In this document: positions 9,191 through 18,004 of the stretch, piece after piece
Layout: every line of letters starts with the position of its first letter
Numbering within the stretch: the first letter of the stretch is position 1
Assembly: GCF_014654725.1 (NCBI RefSeq)
Contig: NZ_JACVZV010000030.1
Location: 163,923-227,922 of the forward strand
Length of the DNA stretch: 64,000 bases
From: Vulcanococcus sp. Clear-D1
GTDB lineage: Bacteria > Cyanobacteriota > Cyanobacteriia > PCC-6307 > Cyanobiaceae
Direction: 5' to 3'
Translations under genes and position numbers: made by a program
Notes under the pieces: model-generated
What the model was told of the DNA's origin: nothing
Database searches by the model: none
What the model saw: the letters and a program-made list of their open reading frames with translations, nothing else

Positions 9191-9910
9191 ATGGAGGCAA
9201 GCCCGCCAGCACCGATGCCCCTGCTGCCCCGCCGTTTCGAGCGCCTCCAGGCCGTGCTCAACCGCCGGATGGGCGATCTCACCGTGGTGCTGGAAGCGGT
9301 GGATAAACCCCACAACCTCTCAGCGATCCTGCGCACCTGCGATGCGGTGGGCGTGCTGGAGGCCCATGTGGTGAGCCTGCCCGGGCGGCCCCGCACCTTC
9401 AACAAAACGGCCAAGGGCAGCCAGAAGTGGGTGCCGCTGCATCCGCACCCCAGCATCGAAACCTGCCTGAGCGGGCTGAAAGAGAAAGGCTTTCGCATCT
9501 ACGGCACCCACCTGAGCGTGGATGCCCGCGACTACCGCGACTGCGACTTCACCGGCCCCAGCTGCTTCCTGATGGGGGCCGAGAAGTGGGGCATGAGCGA
9601 TGAGGCGCTGGCGATGGTGGATCAGCCGCTGTTCATCCCGATGACCGGCATGGTGCAGAGCCTGAACGTGAGCGTGGCTGCCGCGACCCTGTTGTTTGAA
9701 GCACTGCGGCAACGGGATCGGGCCGGACTGGTGCCGAGCCAGGGCGAAGGAGTGCCCGGCGGCGAGGAGGCCTACCGCCAGCTGCTGTTCGAGTGGGCCT
9801 ATCCCCAGGTGGCCGATTGGTGCCGCCGCCAGGGTCGCCCCTATCCACCGCTCAGCGAGGAAGGCGAAATAGCCGAGCAGCTGCCTCGCACGCTGAAGCT
9901 GCGCTACTAA
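9191..9910 (+). CDS. trmH: tRNA (guanosine-18-2'-O)-methyltransferase TrmH
   Basis: 239 residues of the SpoU/TrmH class with a trefoil-knot fold. Visible motifs are LEAVDKPHNLSAILRTCDAVG (motif 1 with Asn and Arg), FLMGAEKWGMSDEAL (motif 2) and IPMTGMVQSLNVSVAAATLL (motif 3). The C-terminal extension after the knot, including REAY-like helices, fits TrmH rather than short SpoU proteins. It methylates G18 in the tRNA D-loop. ATG 9191 is taken as the start; ATG 9215 is also possible. The gene is convergent with the ABC permease, with only 3 bases between stops. Confidence 0.85.
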   Translation: MEASPPAPMPLLPRRFERLQAVLNRRMGDLTVVLEAVDKPHNLSAILRTCDAVGVLEAHVVSLPGRPRTFNKTAKGSQKWVPLHPHPSIETCLSGLKEKGFRIYGTHLSVDARDYRDCDFTGPSCFLMGAEKWGMSDEALAMVDQPLFIPMTGMVQSLNVSVAAATLLFEALRQRDRAGLVPSQGEGVPGGEEAYRQLLFEWAYPQVADWCRRQGRPYPPLSEEGEIAEQLPRTLKLRY

Positions 9911-9913
9911 GCC

Positions 9914-10804
9914 TCAGCTCTGCGCGCGGTTGCTGCTGCCGCTGCCACTGAGCCAGCTCTCCAGCCCCTCCCCCAGGAACGAGAGCCCCAGCACCAACAC
10001 AAACATCGCCACACCGGGGTACAGCGCCGTCCACCAGATGCCGGTAGGCAGCGCGCTGAGGGCTTGCTGAAGATCGCTGCCCCATTCGGGCACGGTTTCC
10101 GGGAGACCCAGGCCAAGAAAACCGAGGCCACCGAGCACAAGCACCGCATCAGCAGCATTGAGAGTGAGCAGCACCGGCACCGACGTGATCACATTGCGGA
10201 ACAAATAGCGGCGCAGGATCCAAACCGGACCAGCCCCTAGCGAGCGTGCTGCTTCTACGAACAATTCCGCCTTCACCTGAGCGCTCTGATTGCGCACCAC
10301 CCGGAAATACTGCGGCACGTACACCACACACAACGCGGCCGCTGCATTGGGCAAGCCTTTACCAAGCAGAAAGGCCAACACCACTGAGAGCAGCAACACC
10401 GGCAGGGTGTAGAGCGTGTCCATGAGCAGCACGAGGCTGCGGTCGATCCAGCCGCCCAGATAGCCGCTCACCATCCCCAGCGGGACCCCGATCACCAGGG
10501 CAGACACCAGCGCAATCGCCACCACCTGCAGCGCAACACCGCTACCGGCCAGGGTGCGGCTGCAGACATCGCGCCCCAGGCGATCGGTGCCGCACCAGTG
10601 GTGCCAGGAGGGCGGTGCATAGATGGGGTTATCGAGGCCGGCGTTGACATCCGGCAGCAAGCCGAGATGGATGAACAGCGGCGTGAGTAGGGCGATCAGC
10701 AGGTAGACGATCACGATCACCACCCCCCAGCGGGCCATCCGGCCCGCCAGGTTGCGAGGCCGCCAGGCGAGCAGGCGCGATGCGGGGGAGAGAGGGGTGC
10801 TCAT
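9914..10804 (-). CDS. ABC transporter permease of the DppC/OppC type
   Basis: 296 residues with a cytoplasmic N-terminus and six hydrophobic segments. The characteristic HWCGTDRLGRDVCSRTLAGS precedes the permease core, and the EAA-loop equivalent is VEAARSLGAGPVWILRRYLF. This is the C-type inner-membrane subunit of dipeptide, oligopeptide or nickel-type importers. No partner permease, ATPase or binding protein is nearby, so the transporter must be assembled from dispersed genes or the substrate is unknown. The start codon is 84 bases from the divergent response regulator gene. Confidence 0.85.
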   Translation of the reverse strand: MSTPLSPASRLLAWRPRNLAGRMARWGVVIVIVYLLIALLTPLFIHLGLLPDVNAGLDNPIYAPPSWHHWCGTDRLGRDVCSRTLAGSGVALQVVAIALVSALVIGVPLGMVSGYLGGWIDRSLVLLMDTLYTLPVLLLSVVLAFLLGKGLPNAAAALCVVYVPQYFRVVRNQSAQVKAELFVEAARSLGAGPVWILRRYLFRNVITSVPVLLTLNAADAVLVLGGLGFLGLGLPETVPEWGSDLQQALSALPTGIWWTALYPGVAMFVLVLGLSFLGEGLESWLSGSGSSNRAQS

Positions 10805-10891
10805 CGCGGCTCACCATGCCACCGACCAGCGTGCGCAGCCAAGCCAAGCGCTGCAAATCCGGGTAAGAAGGGTGCAGCCCTGCGGCAATTG

Positions 10892-11602
10892 ATGGAAGCC
10901 ACCACCGTGCTCCTGGCCGACGATGATGCACGGCTGCGCCAGTTCCTGGAGCTGGAGCTGAGCGAAGAGGGCTACGCGGTGCGCAGCTGCGGCGATGGCA
11001 TCGGCGCCCTCACGCAGATCCGCCAGGAACCGCCCGATCTACTGGTGCTCGATTGGATGCTGCCTGATCTGAGCGGCGTGGAGGTATGCCAGCGGCTGCG
11101 CTCCACCGGCGTCAATCTGCCCGTCCTGATGCTCACCGGCCGCGACGCGGTGAAGGATCGCGTGGAAGCCCTCGATGCCGGCGCCGACGACTACCTGGTG
11201 AAGCCGTTTTCGATCGAAGAACTACTGGCACGGCTGCGAGCACTGGGCCGGCGAGGGACCGGAGCGGCCAACGCCCCCCAAGACCTGCTGGAGCTCGACG
11301 ATCTGCAGCTGAATCTGGCCAGCCATGAGGTGAACCGTGGCGGCGTGGCGGTGCACCTCAGCCACACGGAATTCCAACTGCTGCGCTGCCTGATGAGCGA
11401 GCCGGGCCGCGTGCAGAACCGCCAGAGCTTGCTGGATGCGGTGTGGGGCAGCAACTTCGTGGGCGACGCCAACGTGCTGGATGTCTACGTGCGCTATTTG
11501 CGCCGCAAGCTCGAACCACCTGGACAGCCCACCCTGATCCAGACGGTGCGCGGCGTGGGGTTTCTGCTCAAGGCCGGGCCCTTGAAGGAGACCGCACCGT
11601 GA
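10892..11602 (+). CDS. OmpR/PhoB-family response regulator
   Basis: 236 residues. The receiver domain (about 5-120) has acidic pocket D10-D12, phosphoacceptor D54 in LLVLDWMLPDLSG and the conserved Lys in DDYLVKPF. The C-terminal winged-helix DNA-binding domain (about 135-230) has LSHTEFQLLRCLMSEPGRV and VYVRYLRRKLEPPG...TVRGVGF. ATG 10892 is preceded by an in-frame TTG that could also serve. The stop overlaps the start of the single-domain receiver gene, and a histidine kinase converges from the other side, so the three likely form one signalling locus. The stimulus is not evident. Confidence 0.9.
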   Translation: MEATTVLLADDDARLRQFLELELSEEGYAVRSCGDGIGALTQIRQEPPDLLVLDWMLPDLSGVEVCQRLRSTGVNLPVLMLTGRDAVKDRVEALDAGADDYLVKPFSIEELLARLRALGRRGTGAANAPQDLLELDDLQLNLASHEVNRGGVAVHLSHTEFQLLRCLMSEPGRVQNRQSLLDAVWGSNFVGDANVLDVYVRYLRRKLEPPGQPTLIQTVRGVGFLLKAGPLKETAP

Positions 11603-11958
11603 GCAAGCCTCTCGTGGCCGTCGTCGATGACGACCCCCGCATCCGTGACCTCCTCGCTGCAGAACTGGAGGATCTGGAGGCCACCGTGTTGCGCTGCCGC
11701 GAAGGATCAGAACTGCTGGCTCAGGAGCAGCTCGATCAGGTGGAGCTGGTGTTGCTGGATTGGATGATGCCGGGCCTCGATGGGGCCGCCACGCTCAAGG
11801 CGTTGGCCGATCTGTCGTTTAGGGGACGAGTGGTGGTGGTAACAGCTCTCTGCGATCCAGAGGTGCAGCGCATGGCTGGGAACGCCGGTGCTGCAGCCAC
11901 CCTGCTCAAAACAGAAGCGTTGGAGCAGCTGAGCGCATGGCTCAGCCCCCAGGGGTAA
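11599..11958 (+). CDS. Single-domain receiver (CheY-like) protein
   Basis: 119 residues that consist only of a receiver domain: acidic residues D10-D12, phosphoacceptor D54 in VLLDWMMPGLDG, Thr in VVVTALCD and Lys in ATLLKTEAL. There is no output domain, so it probably acts as a phosphate sink or relay, or through protein contact. The GTG start overlaps the upstream TGA (GTGA), showing translational coupling to the OmpR-type regulator. Its last 17 bases overlap the 3' end of the convergent histidine kinase gene. Confidence 0.85.
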   Translation: MSKPLVAVVDDDPRIRDLLAAELEDLEATVLRCREGSELLAQEQLDQVELVLLDWMMPGLDGAATLKALADLSFRGRVVVVTALCDPEVQRMAGNAGAAATLLKTEALEQLSAWLSPQG

Positions 11959-13477
11959 ACCAGCGCCGCAGGCTGGCACTGCGGCTGGGCCGTTCGCTGA
12001 CCGCCGTGCTGAGCAGCGCCGGCAAGCGCAACTGAAAATCCGCACCACCGCCGGGGGCATTCACCACCTGCACGCGGCCTCCCATGCGCTCCATCAGCGT
12101 TTTCACCACCGCCAGGCCGATGCCATGGCCGCTGATCTCGCTGCTGCCACTACCGCGCACAAAGCGCCCAAAGATCTGCTCACGCTCGGCCTCGGGCACC
12201 CCGGCACCGTGGTCGCGCACGTGCAGCACCACTTCGTTCACATCGCTGCTCAGGGCCAGCTCGATCGGCTGATGGGCGGGGCTGTATTTGAGCGCGTTCT
12301 CCACGAAGTTGGTGAGGCACTGGCTCAGCCGTTCCGGATCAGCGCTCACCTCGGCATATCCCTCCGGCACGGGCTGCAGGAGCAAGCGCCCGGCACACGA
12401 CGCCTGCAAACGCTGATGCAACTCCTCCAGTAGGAGAGCGGGATCGAGCTGCCGGCAGTCGAGCTGCAGGCGCCCTGCATCATCGCGGGCGATTTCTAAG
12501 AGGTCGTTCACCAAGCGCCCCATGGACTCCGCCTCCGCTGCCACCAGCTGCAGCTGATCGCGCTGCTCAAGATTGAGGCCATCGGCGCGGCGCAACAAAC
12601 GCCGGCTGTAACCACTGATCAGGGTGATCGGCGTGCGTAATTCGTGCGACACACCATTTACAAAGGTGCGCTGATGCTCCCAGGCCTCCGCAAGGCGATC
12701 CAACAGATCATTGAACGCATGGGCAATCGGATGCAGCTCCCGCGGTTGGCCTTTGAGGGAAAGACGCTCGGTGCTTAAGGAGCCGCTGGAGATGCCCGCC
12801 AGGGTGGTGCTGAAGCTGTCAAGGGGAAGCAGGCCGCGATGAATCACCAAACGCAGCAAAGCCGAGGTGAATAGCGCTGAGGCGCCAGCCACCGCCACCA
12901 GCAACAAGCTGATCAGTTGCTCCTGTTCAGTTTCGAGGGTGAAGTCCTGCAGAAAGCGGAGCTCGTAAGGGCGACCTGCCAGGCGCACCGGTATCGCACA
13001 GGTGAAATAAGTGCGCCCGTTGAAGCGGAAGTCGCGGGGCTGGCCATCAGCTCCCCGGGCCTCATCAGCCGCGCGGATCAAGCCCGAACCCGAACGGAAC
13101 TCACGAAACGCATCGCCACTCGGGAGGATCACCGGACCGGCACCACGGTGGCTTGGCTCCATCCACACCATCCACACCAGCAAGGAAGGGCTGGCGAAAT
13201 CGGCCAGATGACGTTGGAGTTGCTGGGTGCTGCTGAGCTGCTCGGGCATCAGCTGCTGCAAAGCCTGGGTGGTGGCCTGCACCTGGGCCTGATGACGATC
13301 CAGCCGCAATCGCGCCGAAAGCTGGCGGTTCACCAGCAGCAACACCACATAGCCCGCAAGCACGGCCAAGAGGCTGGTGGCCTGCAGATGCCGCCGGATC
13401 GAAGCAGCTGGGCGGGAGCGCGGCACCCAAGGTCTACAGATGCTGCAACCGTAGGCAGCATCCGGGCGTCTCACCAC
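11942..13477 (-). CDS. Membrane sensor histidine kinase
   Basis: Up to 511 residues. There is an N-terminal membrane segment (LLAVLAGYVVLLLVNRQL), a periplasmic sensor of about 150 residues, a second membrane segment (SLLLVAVAGASALFTSALL) and a HAMP-like linker. The kinase core has the H-box FVNGVSHELRTPITLISG, N-box CLTNFVENALKYSP, G1 VRDHGAGVP and G2 GHGIGLAVV. It should phosphorylate one or both neighbouring regulators. The GTG at 13477 is the longest start; GTG 13426 would shorten it by 17 residues and still keep the first helix. The periplasmic domain resembles no family I can name. Confidence 0.88.
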   Translation of the reverse strand: MVRRPDAAYGCSICRPWVPRSRPAASIRRHLQATSLLAVLAGYVVLLLVNRQLSARLRLDRHQAQVQATTQALQQLMPEQLSSTQQLQRHLADFASPSLLVWMVWMEPSHRGAGPVILPSGDAFREFRSGSGLIRAADEARGADGQPRDFRFNGRTYFTCAIPVRLAGRPYELRFLQDFTLETEQEQLISLLLVAVAGASALFTSALLRLVIHRGLLPLDSFSTTLAGISSGSLSTERLSLKGQPRELHPIAHAFNDLLDRLAEAWEHQRTFVNGVSHELRTPITLISGYSRRLLRRADGLNLEQRDQLQLVAAEAESMGRLVNDLLEIARDDAGRLQLDCRQLDPALLLEELHQRLQASCAGRLLLQPVPEGYAEVSADPERLSQCLTNFVENALKYSPAHQPIELALSSDVNEVVLHVRDHGAGVPEAEREQIFGRFVRGSGSSEISGHGIGLAVVKTLMERMGGRVQVVNAPGGGADFQLRLPALLSTAVSERPSRSASLRRWFTPGG

Positions 13478-13580
13478 TCGAGCTCACTCTCAGCAAACTC
13501 TCAGCCAATCAACAGGCCACGCTTGTGGTGCAGCAGATCCGCGCTGCATACGGTGAAAAGAAGCCCGAATCCATCCACCC

Positions 13581-14090
13581 ATGACGGCATCCACCCTTGG
13601 CCCCCAAATGCGCTCTGCTCTGCTTCGGCAGATCAGCAAGAACGACACCAAGAAGAAGAACCTGCTCCAGAAAGGCTTCACCTTGGTGGAGCTAATGATC
13701 GTGATTGTGATCGTTGGCATCCTCTCGGCAATTGCATTACCCAACTTCCTGAGTCAGTCCGACAAGGCGAAAGCGACGGAGGCCAAACAGCAATCATCCT
13801 CATACTTGAAGCAGGTTTATGCCGCCTACCAAGAGGGCGGATCAACCGCCGAAGGGGCTGCCGATGGCACAGGGAGCATCCCTTGCCCACTAGCAACAGT
13901 TAACGAGGCTGATAAATACTTCAGCTACACGTGCGACCCAGCGGCAGCATCTATTACTGCCGAGGGAACAGCAAAAGCAGGGAGCCTTGATGGTCAGACA
14001 ATGACTTCTTCCGTTGATCTTGACACCGGTGTAGTGACCATGGGCGCCTTAGCCGCTGCTGCCGCAGCGCCCGCACCAGCCAACCCCTAA
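13581..14090 (+). CDS. Type IV pilin (major-pilin-like)
   Basis: 169 residues with a long basic leader and a class III signal, KG|FTLVELMIVIVIVGILSA, in which cleavage after Gly32 would expose Phe1 with Glu5. The N-terminal hydrophobic helix continues into the usual ALPNFLSQSDKAKATEAKQ segment of cyanobacterial PilA proteins. A Cys pair in the globular head (IPCP...YTCD) may form a disulfide, and the C-terminus is an Ala/Pro-rich tail. It opens a plus-strand cluster with four minor-pilin-like genes 19 bases and less downstream. An internal ATG at 13608 is an alternative start. Confidence 0.9.
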   Translation: MTASTLGPQMRSALLRQISKNDTKKKNLLQKGFTLVELMIVIVIVGILSAIALPNFLSQSDKAKATEAKQQSSSYLKQVYAAYQEGGSTAEGAADGTGSIPCPLATVNEADKYFSYTCDPAAASITAEGTAKAGSLDGQTMTSSVDLDTGVVTMGALAAAAAAPAPANP

Positions 14091-14109
14091 GGAGGCAGAT
14101 ACAACGAGA

Positions 14110-15633
14110 ATGACGAATGCAAAGTCAATCAAATTTCATCACAGAGCATTTCGTCATAACCTTAAACTAACTCCAGGGGAAGGCTTCATTCTTCCCCTAG
14201 TCGTCATCCTTGGCCTGATCCTGGCGGTGGGCGGCTTCACCATGCTGGCCCGCAGTTTTGCAGGCCTTTTTGGCGCCACGAGGCAAGAGCAGGCCAGACA
14301 GGCCAGAGAGATTGCCGAAACCGGTCTCGCCACCACCGTTGAACTTCTGAACCGCAAATACAGCTATCTCCTGATCAACTGCTACTCCCTGAGCGGCTCC
14401 CCACCAACACCCAACGATTGCATCAACACAGGAACCTGGAGCTCTCCACAGCTGCCATCCTCCATCTGCCCGGGGTCGGACACCTCAACCGCCAACTTCC
14501 CACTCACAAAAGAGATCAATACGCCCAAAGGCCGCTATCGCATTGAGTTCTACGCCTACGCCGGCACTCAGTTTTACGGCGGCACTGGCAAGCTCAAAGC
14601 CACTGGAGAGCGGCTCAGCAACGATGGCAGCCGCATCCTCGCAAGCGCCAGCGTGGAGCAGACATTTGACGTGAAACCCAAGCCCTGTGACGCACGCTTT
14701 GGAGACCCCGCCACCTCCAGCGGCTTCCCTGGCCTTCTGGGATGGACGGTGAGTCTCGGCAATAACGACGTGAAGGGGGTCACCTCAGGCAATGTGCTCT
14801 GCATCCTCTGCACCGTGACCAATCCGTCGAAAAGTGATGGCACCTACACACAAGCCGAGGCAGAAACAGCTGTTGGAGCCCTGGCCAACAGCGACGTGGA
14901 TGGAAAGATTTTCCTGGGCAAGATCAGCACACCAGACGTACCGATTTTTCCAGCAGCACTGAAGCCCTACGTCACTGAAAAATCTATCACTGGCAACACA
15001 ACGATCACAGCCAGCAGTACGCGAACCACCTCCACTGGAACCAGCAATAACAGTGGCATGTGCGCCACAGATGCCAGCACACCACCCATCACGCACTGCC
15101 TGATCAGCCGCATCGATCTACAAGGCCAAAAAGTGTTGACCGTGGACACCACAGCAGGTCCGGTGAGGCTCTATGTGAGCGGTGACATCAACGCTGGAGG
15201 CCAGGCAGGCATCTCTCACGCCGGCGATCCGGGCCGGCTGGGCTTGTTTGGCAATCCGATCAGCAGTGATGCAAGCTGCAGCAGCAACCCCAACTTCACG
15301 AATCAGACCATCACCCTGGCGGGGACATCAAAACCAAGCAAAGCAGCCGGCGTGTTCGCGTACTTCCCTTGCGGAAAAATGGGCATCAACGGCGGCGCAC
15401 AGGCAACAGCGACATGCACGCCCGATGGAGAATGTGGAGGCGGAGACGTTTATGGAGCGTTATGGACCAAGATCTGGAACGGATCAGCATCTAACCAAGC
15501 TCAGCTTGTCGTTCCCAAAGACATGGGATCCCAACTACTGGAGAATTTCGGCACCAGTTTCGCGATCAGCATCCGCGACTACGTAGCGCTGGGCATCAAC
15601 AGCTGGCGCGGATTCCAGGGGTTCAGCCAATGA
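14110..15633 (+). CDS. Large PilX-like pilus-associated protein
   Basis: 507 residues with one N-terminal hydrophobic helix (about 25-50, GFILPLVVILGLILAVGGF) preceded by basic residues and Gly, then a long polar region with at least a dozen Cys. The helix lacks the Glu5 of true prepilins, as in PilX/GspK-type components. A run AREIAETGLATTVELLNRKYSYLL after the helix is typical of PilX_N proteins. Position between the pilin and a FimT-like gene, with ATGA overlap to the latter, supports a role in pilus assembly or as a tip component. The globular region is not recognised. Confidence 0.7.
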   Translation: MTNAKSIKFHHRAFRHNLKLTPGEGFILPLVVILGLILAVGGFTMLARSFAGLFGATRQEQARQAREIAETGLATTVELLNRKYSYLLINCYSLSGSPPTPNDCINTGTWSSPQLPSSICPGSDTSTANFPLTKEINTPKGRYRIEFYAYAGTQFYGGTGKLKATGERLSNDGSRILASASVEQTFDVKPKPCDARFGDPATSSGFPGLLGWTVSLGNNDVKGVTSGNVLCILCTVTNPSKSDGTYTQAEAETAVGALANSDVDGKIFLGKISTPDVPIFPAALKPYVTEKSITGNTTITASSTRTTSTGTSNNSGMCATDASTPPITHCLISRIDLQGQKVLTVDTTAGPVRLYVSGDINAGGQAGISHAGDPGRLGLFGNPISSDASCSSNPNFTNQTITLAGTSKPSKAAGVFAYFPCGKMGINGGAQATATCTPDGECGGGDVYGALWTKIWNGSASNQAQLVVPKDMGSQLLENFGTSFAISIRDYVALGINSWRGFQGFSQ

Positions 15634-16226
15634 ACAACAAACCCTGGCAAGCCATGGAACAGCCACCGGCATTCACACTGGTTGAACTGATCGTGACTGT
15701 TGCAATTCTCGGCATTCTCTCCGGGATCAGCTTCGTCACCTTCACAAGAAACTGGCGCGATGAGCGGGTGAAGGCCGCTAGCAGGGAAACGGCGGCCTGG
15801 CTTGATGAAGCTCGGCGTATCGCTATCCAGAAAGCCACGCCATGCCGCATCCGTGTTGATCGAGAGCTCCGGCAACTCTCCCTTGATCCCAATCCCAACA
15901 ACCCCTCCGAATTCTGCGCCACCACTCTCTATGCCCCGCTGGATCTACAAACCAGAGTTCAGAACAGCAGCGAGCTCATCCTCTGCAGCACCGCCCTCGT
16001 GGCCAATGAGGATCCAGCCATCACATCCCTGAGCTGCACCACAGCTCAAGACGGCAGCAGCAGTGTGGTGTTCACACCCAGAGGCACTGCCCCAACAGGC
16101 CTGTTGCTCAAATTCCACATGCCCCAGGCGGGAGCTGATCGATGCGTTGCCGTCTTGGCACCTCTCGGCCAGGTCCGTTCCGGGAAAGCCACCTCCACCG
16201 GCTGTGACTTCACAACTGCCTTCTGA
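15630..16226 (+). CDS. FimT/GspH-like minor pilin
   Basis: 198 residues. The short leader ends PPA|FTLVELIVTVAILGILSG. The residue before the cleavage site is Ala rather than the near-invariant Gly, which prepilin peptidases sometimes accept. The helix is followed by RETAAWLDEARRIAIQKATPC, the pattern of GspH/FimT minor pseudopilins, and a Cys-containing beta-rich domain. The ATG overlaps the upstream stop (ATGA), and the 3' end overlaps the probable GTG start of the next minor pilin by 23 bases. Confidence 0.82.
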   Translation: MNNKPWQAMEQPPAFTLVELIVTVAILGILSGISFVTFTRNWRDERVKAASRETAAWLDEARRIAIQKATPCRIRVDRELRQLSLDPNPNNPSEFCATTLYAPLDLQTRVQNSSELILCSTALVANEDPAITSLSCTTAQDGSSSVVFTPRGTAPTGLLLKFHMPQAGADRCVAVLAPLGQVRSGKATSTGCDFTTAF

Positions 16227-17361
16227 AGGACGGGGCTTCACCCTCCCGGAGTTGCTGATTGCAGCAGCCATCAGCCTGCTCACGGCCACAGTCGCTGGCG
16301 ACTTACTCATTTCCCACATCCGCAGCAGCGAACGGGCTGAAGCGATGGAGCGACAACGCAGCGACTGGAGTCGCACCACCAGCTTCATCGAGGCCGAAGT
16401 CGCTCTTTCAGAAAGGGTGATTGATGCTGTCAACAACATTGGCATTCCGGCCGCTTGTGGATTCAACAACAACGAATTCAGGCTTGGCCTTGATCTGCGA
16501 CGCGATCTGCCGCCTGTGATCTATGCGATCAAACCCTCAACTTCGGGCTAGCTCCCCCAGAACACCCTCTGGCGCTGCGGTCCTGGCCTCAATAACGACG
16601 GCTCCTACAACAACACACTCACCCTCGCGCCGATCCTCGATGGCCTGGATGGATCAGCAAACGGAGCAGGATTCATCGCATCGGCCTCGTCGGATGCCAA
16701 ACAAGCGGCGTTCACCCTGGCACTGAAAGGTCATGCAAAAGTGACCTACAGCCAGCAAGACTCAGCCCACACACGCATCAGCCCGCTTTACTCCAGACCC
16801 AATGAGAACAGCCTCTGTGATGCAGCCAACCTGGTGAGGCTGGAAGGAAGTGCGAACCAGGCTGACACCTTGGTAATGAGCATTGCCCAGGTCGAGGTTG
16901 GAGAGGATGTACTGATCTGCGGAAGGGGCTTTGGAACCAGTGCTGTCGGCGCATCCGGCGACAACATCACCGGTTCTGATGGCGCCAACGACATCCTGGA
17001 AGCCGGGGATTATGGGCGAGCAACTTTGGACGGCAAAGGAGGAAATGATGTTCTACGGGGAACTCTCGAGGCCGACATCCTCAATGGGGGAAGTGGCGAC
17101 GATGTTCTGATTGGACGCGATGGAAACGACACCCTCAATGGAGGCAGTGAACAGAACAGCTACCTGCCGGGTTCAGGCAACGATGCCGTCAATGGCGGTT
17201 CCAATCTTGATGTTGTCTTCTTCTCGGGCAACCGCTCCAGCTACACCTTGGGCAATTGCACCAAAACCAGCTGCAGCGTCACCGGTCCCGACGGAACTGA
17301 CACCCTCCAGAACGTTGAGATTCTGATTTTCCAGGATGCCCGCGTTGATCTTCCTGATTAA
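16204..17361 (+). pseudogene. PilW-like minor pilin with C-terminal RTX repeats, split by an in-frame TAG
   Basis: From the GTG at 16204 the frame reads an 11-residue leader and G|FTLPELLIAAAISLLTA, a clear prepilin signal, then a PilW-like region. Codon 116 is TAG (16549-16551). The same frame continues without another stop to 17361: LPQNTLWRCGPGLNNDGSY..., then about residues 255-345 rich in glycine/aspartate nonapeptides (GKGGNDVLRG, GGSGDDVLIGRDGNDTLNGG) typical of RTX hemolysin-type calcium-binding repeats, and a short end with a Cys pair. The part after the TAG has no good internal start close to the break, so the simplest reading is one gene with a recent nonsense change. A readthrough or a sequencing error cannot be excluded. 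A pilin head fused to RTX repeats is unusual. Confidence 0.75.
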
Positions 17362-17440
17362 GAGCGATGAAGCCGATGTTTTCGCACAGGCCAAGCCAAA
17401 CGCAAGGCCAGCATCTGGCCTATTGTTGGGACGTAGAGGC

Positions 17441-17980
17441 ATGGCACCTCCGGGAGGTCATCCTTTGAACGTCAACCTCAGACGACACCGCAAGCAGGCA
17501 AGAGGCTTCAGCCAGGTTGAAGCCATGGTGGCTTCTGCGATCCTGATGATGACCGTGACCCAGTCCACGGCACTGTTCACCAACTCCATGCAGGCCACGG
17601 GCAAAGCCAAGCTTCGTGATGGCGTGAACGCAGCCGTGAACGCTGATCTGGAACAGGTGCGCCATGAGGTTTCGAAGTGGTCGTTGAGCGCCAACAACGA
17701 TGGTCAGCTCGCCTACAACCCAACCGCCTCGGCTTGCGCGGATGGAACTCTGGCGCAAACCTTGCTCACCGATCGATCCAGCCAGCTGCCCGTGGTCAGC
17801 ACTGTGGATCTCACAGGTGTGCCGATGCGACAAGGAACGGTTGTGATCAATCGAGCGATCACGATCCCATCCGACAACAAAAACCTGATCGCCATCAGCT
17901 ACAGCTCCACAGCCGATAGTGCGATTGCGCTCAAACTCAACACAACGCTCACCACGCCAGCGCAAGGCTGGTGCCCCTGA
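17441..17980 (+). CDS. PilV-like minor pilin
   Basis: 179 residues from ATG 17441. A basic leader (NVNLRRHRKQARG) is followed by G|FSQVEAMVASAILMMTVTQS, with Glu at position 5 and a hydrophobic helix of PilV type, then a Ser/Thr-rich domain with a single Cys pair (SACADGT and the C-terminal WCP). It is the last gene of the plus-strand pilin cluster and begins 80 bases after the RTX pilin stop. It converges with the second minor-pilin operon, with 24 bases between stops. Confidence 0.78.
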   Translation: MAPPGGHPLNVNLRRHRKQARGFSQVEAMVASAILMMTVTQSTALFTNSMQATGKAKLRDGVNAAVNADLEQVRHEVSKWSLSANNDGQLAYNPTASACADGTLAQTLLTDRSSQLPVVSTVDLTGVPMRQGTVVINRAITIPSDNKNLIAISYSSTADSAIALKLNTTLTTPAQGWCP

Positions 17981-18004
17981 GCACCTGATTTAGACAGCAC
18001 GTCT

